This document shows, piece after piece, positions 1 to 5,531 of a stretch of DNA of 8,459 nt. The stretch spans positions 1 through 8,459 of the forward strand of contig CAZADH010000275.1 of the NCBI GenBank assembly GCA_964483805.1, written 5' to 3'. Below the pieces are notes generated by a model. It made no database searches and was not told the origin of the DNA. It saw only the letters and a program-made list of their open reading frames with translations. This DNA comes from CAZADH01 sp964483805. GTDB taxonomy: Bacteria; Muiribacteriota; Ozemobacteria; Ozemobacterales; Ozemobacteraceae. The position numbers and the translations under genes were made by a program. Numbering within the stretch: position 1 is the first letter of the stretch; every line of letters begins with the position of its first letter.

Positions 1-2
1 TC

Positions 3-1460
3 GGCTCGGCCTTTTATTATCTGGCCGGCGGTCTGCTTCTCAATGTTCCTCTTGCGGCCACATGCGACGATCCTGTCGGTGCCAAGGTGGTCGACGAAGC
101 CGCGCTCCTCTGTGTGCCCGGCAAGCGCACGCCACTGCCGCGGATCGAGTTGGCGAAACTGTCGCAGCTCGAGATCTCGCGTCTGGAACCATTGCCGTCG
201 CACACGGCCTGGACACGCAATGGCCGGGTGGGTGCGCGGTATGACAAGTTCCTCGCCGCGGTTCGACACGACGTTCGCAAGCTCGATCCGAAGTATGCCC
301 GCTTCGATTATGGTTTCGCGCGGCGCGTGATCTTCCTTGACGAGATTCCCGACGGTGGCACCACGCCCAAAATCAAGGGGCGGGACCGATTTGGCCTCGA
401 CTGGCGGATGAAGTGGGGCAGCGAGGTCCACAGCGACCCGGTGTGTCAGCGTCTCTACATGGAACTCGGCGGTCGATTTTGTGACCCCAAGTTCTGGTCC
501 GGACCGGGTGAAACACTGTTGGTCCTGGCCGCACCCGACGACACCGACCCCCGGGCCATCCGCACGTTTGCCGACTTCCGCACCGCGATGCTGGCCTCCA
601 AGTTCAAGTTCGAGCCTCTGCCGTTTCTATTGCCCGGCCAGCGGATCACTGATGAGCACGGCAACATCCTTGGCTCCGGCCGCATCGATGCCGCCTTTGC
701 CGAGCGCGAGTCGATTCCGGCGAAGTACATCGGCGCCTACTACCTCGAGTTCGTCGAGTGTCAGGTGTCGTTCGGCATCCCGCTCCTCAAGCGTCTTGGG
801 GCCATTGCTTTCAATGGGTTGGGCGCGCTCGACGATCGGGTCGCGCGCAGTTCGCTCCTGTTCAACGCCTGGATCTACAACCCCGACTGCAAGGAAGACA
901 ACTGTCGCGCAGGGTTGCTCGCCGACGAACAGGGTGAATACACGCGCATGGTCGAGTGGCAGAGCGACCTGGGTTGCAGCCTGGCAGGAGCCGCTCTGAA
1001 GATCCGGGTCGATAAGGGGCACATCAACTACCTGCAGCCCCACTTCTTGGCAGTGAGTCCGTTGGCGATCCACTTCCACCTGCGGCCATTCTACCTCTCC
1101 AAAGCCTGGTTGCAATGCACCTGGGCCGATGCCCGGTGGATGGCGCGGCAGATCTGCGCGCTGAGCCGCGCCGACATCGAGAAGATCCTTGCGGAAAGCG
1201 GGTGGCCATCGTTTGTGCAGGCGATTGCTGTCGAAAAGTTGCTCTCTCGGCGGAACGACCTGATCGCGCCGTTTGAGCTTGCACGTGACGGCGTTGCCGA
1301 AATTCCCTGCAATCCCCGCCTGAACGTGACCGTGCGTGATGCCGACGGGGTTCTGCGGCAACCCGTGCGCGACGGTGTGATCGATGCGCGCTGTCCACTG
1401 GTGCAGGCCTGGGAGGCTCGTCACCCGGAAGGTCTGGCCCAGCGACTCGTGAACTTCTGA
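3..1460 (+). CDS. Secreted kinase-like-fold protein, 5'-partial (paralogue of the 2399-4270 gene)
   Basis: The frame is open from the first base and stops at TGA 1458-1460; the true start lies just upstream of the window. The visible N-terminus is the hydrophobic end of a signal peptide (AFYYLAGGLLLNVPLAA), followed by TCDDP, so the protein is probably exported. A GTG at 87 is open to translation but falls after the signal peptide and after a Cys conserved in the paralogue, so I reject it as the start. The body aligns along its length with the protein at 2399-4270; in one 49-residue block I count 29 identities. Kinase-like landmarks are WRMKWG with Lys at 411-413, NPDCKEDN with Asp at 885-887 and Asn at 900-902, and SDLG with Asp at 966-968. 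CTWADARW, GWPSF and HPEGLA are further shared blocks. I do not recognise a named family; a kinase-like fold is inference from motifs. It lacks the roughly 125-residue helical domain at the N-terminus of the paralogue. Confidence 0.85.
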   Translation, partial: GSAFYYLAGGLLLNVPLAATCDDPVGAKVVDEAALLCVPGKRTPLPRIELAKLSQLEISRLEPLPSHTAWTRNGRVGARYDKFLAAVRHDVRKLDPKYARFDYGFARRVIFLDEIPDGGTTPKIKGRDRFGLDWRMKWGSEVHSDPVCQRLYMELGGRFCDPKFWSGPGETLLVLAAPDDTDPRAIRTFADFRTAMLASKFKFEPLPFLLPGQRITDEHGNILGSGRIDAAFAERESIPAKYIGAYYLEFVECQVSFGIPLLKRLGAIAFNGLGALDDRVARSSLLFNAWIYNPDCKEDNCRAGLLADEQGEYTRMVEWQSDLGCSLAGAALKIRVDKGHINYLQPHFLAVSPLAIHFHLRPFYLSKAWLQCTWADARWMARQICALSRADIEKILAESGWPSFVQAIAVEKLLSRRNDLIAPFELARDGVAEIPCNPRLNVTVRDADGVLRQPVRDGVIDARCPLVQAWEARHPEGLAQRLVNF

Positions 1461-1564
1461 GCGCGATCGGCCCCGCGTCGCTGGGTGTGATGGGTCGAGA
1501 ATGCATACGATGTATTGATATTGCCGGCAAGATTGCGGTCGTGGGCGATCGCCAGATAGCGGAC

Positions 1565-1570
1565 AAGGAG
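1565..1570 (+). promoter_or_regulatory. Ribosome binding site of ankyrin lipoprotein
   Basis: AAGGAG lies 8 nt before ATG 1579. It supports the chosen start and independent translation of the ankyrin gene. I see no convincing promoter between 1461 and 1564. Confidence 0.7.
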
Positions 1571-1578
1571 TCGAGGAA

Positions 1579-2139
1579 ATGAGAACAATCAGGACGATCC
1601 TGGTGCTTTCGCTGTCGCTGTGTTGCGCGGGATGCGGGGAAAACCCCAAGGAGATCTTCCAGGCCTGCGAAAAAGGGGATCTGGCCAAGGTGAAGGCGAT
1701 TGTCTCGGCGCATCCGGACTCCGTAAAGTTATTGAGCGAGGTCGGCAAGATGCCGCCGCTCTATTCCGCTGCTGTCGGAGGAAATCCAGAGATTGCCGAG
1801 TTTCTCATCGCGAAGGGGGCGGAAGTCAATCGACTGTTCCCGGAAGGCGCAACCGGGAACACGCCCCTTCACCTGGCCATTCAGAAGAATCATCTGAAGA
1901 TGGTGGAAGCGCTTGTAAAGGGTGGGGCTGACGTCAACAAGAAGAATGGCATGGGTTTTCCGATGCTCCATGCGGCGATACAGAACAAGAAAAGTCTCGA
2001 GATCATCGAGTTCTTGATCAGTAAAGGCGCCGATGTGAAAGCCAAAGAGGATTTCAACGGACGAACCGCCCTGGAACTGGCCCGCAAGAACAACGATCCC
2101 AAGCTCATCGAGTTGCTCGAAAAACACGGGGCGAAGTAG
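1579..2139 (+). CDS. Ankyrin-repeat lipoprotein
   Basis: 186 residues. The start is ATG 1579 with AAGGAG at 1565-1570, 8 nt upstream. Residues 1-19 form a short basic-hydrophobic signal ending CAGC; Cys19 fits lipoprotein processing, although position -3 is Cys rather than the usual Leu, so plain export is possible. Five ankyrin-type repeats follow: about 23-53 (degenerate), 56-88, 92-121 (NTPLHLA, GGADVN), 124-156 (LHAAIQ, SKGADV) and 159-186 (RTALELA, EKHGAK). Ankyrin repeats bind proteins and have no catalysis of their own, so the likely role is a periplasmic or outer-membrane interaction partner; the target is unknown. It lies 118 nt downstream of the left-hand kinase-like gene on the same strand and could be cotranscribed with it. 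Base composition is less GC-rich than its neighbours (1981-2040 has 26 G/C in 60 by my count), which may reflect Lys-rich repeats or a separate origin. Confidence 0.88.
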   Translation: MRTIRTILVLSLSLCCAGCGENPKEIFQACEKGDLAKVKAIVSAHPDSVKLLSEVGKMPPLYSAAVGGNPEIAEFLIAKGAEVNRLFPEGATGNTPLHLAIQKNHLKMVEALVKGGADVNKKNGMGFPMLHAAIQNKKSLEIIEFLISKGADVKAKEDFNGRTALELARKNNDPKLIELLEKHGAK

Positions 2140-2212
2140 GCGCCGAAAACCCGGCGTGGCCCGCCGCGAAATCCGTCTCGACGACCAGCCGTGGCTGATC
2201 TTCGAGTTCCTG

Positions 2213-2272
2213 GGGAATGCGGTGACATGATACGTGTTTCGAAAGAAATACGTATCATGTCACCGCATTCCC
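2213..2272. repeat. Palindromic REP-like element, copy 1 (28-bp stem, GAAA loop)
   Basis: The left arm 2213-2240 pairs with 2245-2272 over 28 bp, with a single G-T (G-U) wobble at 2236/2249, closing on a GAAA loop at 2241-2244 (a GNRA tetraloop with a C-G closing pair in the plus-strand RNA). The core word GGTGACATGATACGT recurs in the second copy near 5372. To the right, two more inverted words follow (a degenerate CACCG near 2272-2276 and GTCACC at 2285-2290), giving a partial array. The element lies between the 3' ends of two convergent genes. There is no T-run immediately after the stem, so it is not a textbook intrinsic terminator; it resembles dispersed REP/MITE-type hairpins. No transposase that could move it is present in the window. 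Confidence 0.85.
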
Positions 2273-2341
2273 ACCGTATTCCCTGTCACCGTATTTCCGC
2301 GTGTTCCCGGCCGTAACTGGGGAAAACGCTCGAGAAACGAA

Positions 2342-2371
2342 CACCGGGGAGAGGCAGGCCTCCCCCCGGTG
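2342..2371 (-). terminator. Probable rho-independent terminator of the minus-strand unit
   Basis: CACCGGGG (2342-2349) plus GAGGC (2351-2355) pairs with GCCTC (2358-2362) plus CCCCGGTG (2364-2371), a GC-rich stem with one A-C mismatch and a very small AG loop. Read on the minus strand it starts 27 nt after the stop codon of the 2399-4270 gene and is followed by a T-rich stretch (TTCGTTTCTCG, 2341 down to 2331). The T-run is interrupted, so efficiency is uncertain. Confidence 0.6.
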
Positions 2372-2398
2372 CGGGATGGTAACAAGAGCGAAGAGCGG

Positions 2399-4270
2399 TC
2401 AGTCGTTCTTGCGCGAGATCACGTTGGCCAGGCCCTCGGGATGCACCTGCGCCTCGAGGGCGCGGACCGCCCGCGAATTGGCGTTGATCACACCTTCCAA
2501 GACTGGGTAGTCTTTGCCCTGGGCATCGTTGACCTGCATTGTAAATACGGGGTCGCACGGGAGCGGCTGCGCCCCGTCGAGGTCGAGGCGGAACGGCGCG
2601 ATCAGTTCGTTGCGCCGGGCGATCAGTTTTTCGACCGCCACCCGCTGCGCGAACGACGGCCAACCGCAGTCGTTGAACGCCCGCTCCAGATCGGCGCGGG
2701 TCAGACGCGCGATGCGCAGCGCCATCCAACGGGCATCGGCCCACGTGCAGGCCTTCCAGGAAGACGGCACATACAGCGGCTTCATCGCGAATCCGACCGT
2801 GCCGACCAGTGAACGCACGAACGAAGCCTCGAACGAGTTCAGTTCACCCGACGGTTTCAGGCCGCCGAGCGTGCAGCCCAGATCGCTCTGGAACTCCACC
2901 ATGCGGTCGTACTTGCCGGTTTTGGGGTCGAGCACGAGGCCGACGCGGGAGTTGTCATCTTTCATGTCTTTGTTCTTGATCCAGGCGTTGAAGACGATCG
3001 ACCCGCGGGCAACGCGGTCTTCGACGGCGCCGGCCGTACTCAAGGCCGCGCCGCCCAGGCGCTTGATCGCCGGGTTGTACAGCGACAACTGACACTCTTT
3101 GAATTTGACCCAGGCGGCGCCCAGATACTTGGGGTCGAGCGACTCGCGGTCGATCATCGCCTGATCGACGGTGCCGTGCCCGACGAGCTGTCCGTTGCCG
3201 CCCTTGACGAGTGGCCCATCGAGCAGGTAACGATCGGCGTGGAACTCGAACTTCGAGGTCAGCAGCGCTTGCGACAACTCGGCCCAGGTCCGGCAGGAGC
3301 CTTCCTTGGTCTTGGTCACCGGATCGAGAATCAGCAGGGTCTCGCCCGGTCCTGAGTAGAACTTGAGGTCGGCGAACACGGCGCCCAGGTCGATGGCGAG
3401 ACGGGAACAGGCGACGTCGGTGTGAACCTCGTCGCCCCACTTGACCTTCCAGGTCTGCCCGTACCGGTCTTTGGCCGTGATCTTCGGCGAGGTGGCCTCG
3501 CCTTTCAGTTCGTCATAGAAGAGAATACGACGTGCATACGTGAGATCGAACTTCGCCAGTTTTGGGCTGCTGGCACGGATCAGCGCGACCTGTTCCTTCT
3601 CGAAGGCAGCGAAATGATTGCCCGGTTCCTTGCCGGTCAGGGCCGGATGGTCGGCGATCGGTTGCAGACGTGACACCTCGAGAGCCGACATGGCCGCCAG
3701 CTCACTGCGCGTGACCGGCGTCGACGATCCGGGGCGGAACAGCCGCGCCGCCTCTTTCGCCGCGGCCGTCTCTCCGAGCGCGCGGGCCGGATCGCTGCAC
3801 TTGGGCACATCCATGCTCGCCGCACCACCAACGACGTTGTTGGCCATCTTCAGCAGCCGCTTGAAACGCGGCTCGATCTTGCCGTTGCCCATGTCGGCGA
3901 GCAACGAATAGTGCAACCGCTGCAAGCGCATGAAGGCGATGGCGGCACCGGCCTGACCGCTGCCCTTGGTCAGTCCGGTGAGCAACGCGGTGGCTCCGTC
4001 GACCAGTCGCGCATAACCAATCGTGGCCGGTGCTTTGGCGATCTTCTCGGGTTTCTCGGCATACTTCTGCGCCAACGCGGCCTGCACCTCTTGCTGTTCC
4101 TCGGTCACGCGTTGCAGAAATGCCCGCACCTCGGCCTCGCCGTAGTTCTGATAGCTGTACTGGTAGACGGCGTCCTGGGCGGCCTGCACCGGGGTTGGTG
4201 CCACCGCCGTGCCGACGCCAAGAGCGAGGGCCAGCGCCATCGTCAAACTGGTTTTTCGGAGGTTCAGCAT
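2399..4270 (-). CDS. Secreted kinase-like-fold protein with N-terminal helical domain
   Basis: 623 residues from ATG 4270. I prefer this to the ATG seven codons upstream (4291) because AAGGAG (4285-4280) lies 9 nt before it and overlaps the first codons of the longer form. Residues 1-30 are a signal peptide (basic start, Ala/Leu core, cleavage near VQA/AQ). Residues about 31-155 look helical and have no counterpart in the left-edge paralogue. From the CSDP motif (about 158) on, the two align to the end. Kinase-like landmarks are Lys277 in WKVKWG, Glu281 four residues later as a possible helix-C partner, Asp435 and Asn440 in NKDMKDDN (same spacing as HRDLKPEN), and Asp463 in SDLG. Six Cys positions are shared with the paralogue, which suits an oxidising compartment. 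The gene follows the metallo-beta-lactamase-fold gene by 88 nt on the same strand, a likely operon. Substrate and family are unknown; the loop could also be degenerate and non-catalytic. Confidence 0.88.
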   Translation of the reverse strand: MLNLRKTSLTMALALALGVGTAVAPTPVQAAQDAVYQYSYQNYGEAEVRAFLQRVTEEQQEVQAALAQKYAEKPEKIAKAPATIGYARLVDGATALLTGLTKGSGQAGAAIAFMRLQRLHYSLLADMGNGKIEPRFKRLLKMANNVVGGAASMDVPKCSDPARALGETAAAKEAARLFRPGSSTPVTRSELAAMSALEVSRLQPIADHPALTGKEPGNHFAAFEKEQVALIRASSPKLAKFDLTYARRILFYDELKGEATSPKITAKDRYGQTWKVKWGDEVHTDVACSRLAIDLGAVFADLKFYSGPGETLLILDPVTKTKEGSCRTWAELSQALLTSKFEFHADRYLLDGPLVKGGNGQLVGHGTVDQAMIDRESLDPKYLGAAWVKFKECQLSLYNPAIKRLGGAALSTAGAVEDRVARGSIVFNAWIKNKDMKDDNSRVGLVLDPKTGKYDRMVEFQSDLGCTLGGLKPSGELNSFEASFVRSLVGTVGFAMKPLYVPSSWKACTWADARWMALRIARLTRADLERAFNDCGWPSFAQRVAVEKLIARRNELIAPFRLDLDGAQPLPCDPVFTMQVNDAQGKDYPVLEGVINANSRAVRALEAQVHPEGLANVISRKND

Positions 4271-4279
4271 CGATGTCGA

Positions 4280-4285
4280 CTCCTT
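4280..4285 (-). promoter_or_regulatory. Ribosome binding site deciding the start at 4270
   Basis: On the minus strand AAGGAG precedes ATG 4270 by 9 nt. The competing upstream ATG (4291) has no purine-rich site before it, so this site favours the shorter protein, which also has the more compact signal peptide. Confidence 0.7.
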
Positions 4286-4358
4286 GGGCATAGGGTTGTG
4301 GCTTCGTTGAGCGCGACGGGCAGGGCAGCGACTTGCCGCGGCCCCCTCGCAACTCGGG

Positions 4359-5216
4359 TCAGGGCAGCAGGGTCAGCGTCTTGCCGTCGGATCGGAAACC
4401 GACGTTGCCGTGTTCGTCAGAGCGGTACACTTGCGCCCCGAGCTCACGCAGCATCTCGATGACCGAGCCTTCCGGAGGCGCGCCGTCATCCGCATTGCAC
4501 GTAATGACAGCGTATTGCGGTTTGACCGCGGCAAAAAACGGCCGGGGCGAGAATCCTTTGTAATCGCCGTGGTGCGGCACCTTCAACACGGTGGCGGCCA
4601 GGGGGGCTTTGCGCATCAACAAATCGGCCTGCCCTTCGGCCACGACATCGGCCGCAAGCAGGAACGAGTGGTCGCCGTAGGTCAGGCGCAGCACCAGAGA
4701 GCTGTCGTTCTCGTCGCGAAAGAGCGTGCGGGGAGCGAGCACGGTCATCTCATAACCCTCGCCCTTCATGACGACGTCACCGGGCCGGGTCATGAGTTTG
4801 CGGCGATCGTCGCGCGGATCGAACGGTTTGATCACCTGCTTGACTTTCACGTGCTCGATGACCGCCCCATACCCGCCCACGTGGTCTTTGTGAAAGTGCG
4901 TGAGCACGAGAAGATCGAGCGCATCGACACCGCGCTTGGCCATGGCGCGGAACAACTTCTCGGTCGTCTCGGCATAACCGGTGTCAACGAGGCAGGTTTT
5001 GCCGTCCGGCAGGCGGATGACCGTCGCGTCACCCTTGCCGACATCGACAAACGTCACCGTCAACCAGCCCGGCTTCCAGGCACTCTTGCCAAGCTCCTTC
5101 GGCGAACTCGGATCGGCGGCCATCCCGGCAACGGGACCCAGCAGAACCAGCGCAACGAAGAGCAGCGCCACAAGGCGGATCTGGGTGACGGTCGTCATGA
5201 CTTTCCGCGGATGCAT
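4359..5216 (-). CDS. Exported ComEC-type metallo-beta-lactamase-fold hydrolase
   Basis: 285 residues from ATG 5216, chosen over an ATG 34 codons upstream (5318) because AAGGGAG (5229-5223) lies 6 nt before it and a signal peptide then begins at once. Residues 1-33 are basic then strongly hydrophobic (VALLFVALVLLGPVAG), ending GMA/AD. The mature protein opens with VTFVDVGKGDATVI and LVDTGY, typical of the domain found at the C-terminus of the competence protein ComEC. The metal-binding HxHxDH motif is complete (His107, His109, Asp111, His112), with Asp190 in LLAADV and His215-His216 in VPHHG as further ligands. Family members are metal-dependent phosphodiesterases or nucleases. This copy has no ComEC membrane channel, so it is a stand-alone secreted or envelope enzyme rather than a DNA-uptake pore. 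It is the first gene of a probable unit with the kinase-like gene downstream. The precise substrate cannot be read from sequence. Confidence 0.9.
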   Translation of the reverse strand: MHPRKVMTTVTQIRLVALLFVALVLLGPVAGMAADPSSPKELGKSAWKPGWLTVTFVDVGKGDATVIRLPDGKTCLVDTGYAETTEKLFRAMAKRGVDALDLLVLTHFHKDHVGGYGAVIEHVKVKQVIKPFDPRDDRRKLMTRPGDVVMKGEGYEMTVLAPRTLFRDENDSSLVLRLTYGDHSFLLAADVVAEGQADLLMRKAPLAATVLKVPHHGDYKGFSPRPFFAAVKPQYAVITCNADDGAPPEGSVIEMLRELGAQVYRSDEHGNVGFRSDGKTLTLLP

Positions 5217-5222
5217 GGCTTT

Positions 5223-5229
5223 CTCCCTT
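5223..5229 (-). promoter_or_regulatory. Ribosome binding site deciding the start at 5216
   Basis: Minus-strand AAGGGAG stands 6 nt before ATG 5216. The upstream in-frame extension to 5318 would add an Arg/Gly-rich stretch and would also overlap the -35 of the candidate promoter, so the shorter start is preferred. Confidence 0.65.
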
Positions 5230-5289
5230 GTACCCCGGGTCGATTGCTGTCGTGCGCCTGTCAGGCCGGCGTGCACGACACCGCAGGGA

Positions 5290-5318
5290 AGTATACCCCG
5301 ACCTGAGCCGCGACGCAA
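5290..5318 (-). promoter_or_regulatory. Candidate sigma-70-type promoter for the 5216-2399 unit
   Basis: On the minus strand TTGCGT (5318-5313) and TATACT (5295-5290) are separated by 17 bp. The -10 matches 5 of 6 consensus bases, the -35 only 3 of 6. It would give a leader of roughly 65 nt before ATG 5216. It lies just inside the palindromic array that begins at 5339, so transcription would start after the element. Confidence 0.45.
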
Positions 5319-5338
5319 AACCCGTTGACCTCTATTAC

Positions 5339-5459
5339 GGTGACACCTCTATTCGGGTGACACTCTATTCTGGTGACATGATACGTATTTTTGCCGCTTC
5401 GTGGCAAAAATACGTATCATGTCACCGGAAAAAATGATGTCACCGGAAGATATGTCACC
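5339..5459. repeat. Palindromic REP-like element, copy 2, within a symmetric GGTGAC array
   Basis: The core hairpin pairs 5368-5395 with 5403-5430, with one T-G wobble (5371/5427) and two further inner pairs (5396/5402 wobble, 5397/5401), leaving a TTC loop. GGTGACATGATACGTATTT in the left arm matches copy 1 except for one base. Three GGTGAC words face the hairpin from the left (5339, 5356, 5372) and three GTCACC words from the right (5421, 5439, 5454), spaced 15-18 bp; the left units also share CTCTATT. It lies downstream of the 3' end of the minus-strand gene at 5532-6647 and upstream of the promoter for the next unit. No T-run follows the stem on the minus strand. I see no gene between 5217 and 5531; 5460-5531 holds nothing I can name. 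Confidence 0.85.
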
Positions 5460-5531
5460 GAACAAATCCGAATGAGTCAGTTGACATAGCCCGGAGGCTG
5501 CGGCTTGGCGCCGGCCGTGGCCGCCGTTGGA

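Noticed and set aside
1506..1570. Promoter for the ankyrin gene (TACGAT at 1506-1511, or TTGCGG at 1533-1538)
   Set aside because: No matching partner hexamer stands at 16-18 bp for either candidate.
627..1748. Long minus-strand frame of 373 codons opposite the left-edge gene and the ankyrin start
   Set aside because: It is antisense to a gene with a signal peptide and a paralogue in the window. Its translation is low-complexity and resembles no domain; long antisense frames are expected in GC-rich DNA.
2141..2156. Small CGCCG/CGGCG hairpin after the ankyrin stop as its terminator
   Set aside because: The stem is five base pairs and no T-run follows; too weak to call in GC-rich DNA.
2213..2272. 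Copy 1 as a bidirectional intrinsic terminator
   Set aside because: There is no T-run after the stem on either strand, the same core recurs elsewhere with flanking arrays, and a better terminator lies at 2342-2371.
4410..5306. Plus-strand frame of 298 codons
   Set aside because: It lies antisense to the metallo-beta-lactamase-fold gene with its intact HxHxDH motif. Its own product is His/Arg-rich without domain features.
5339..5459. Repeated GGTGAC words as a CRISPR array
   Set aside because: Words are only 6-7 bases, units are 15-18 bp, they invert across a central hairpin, and no cas gene is present.
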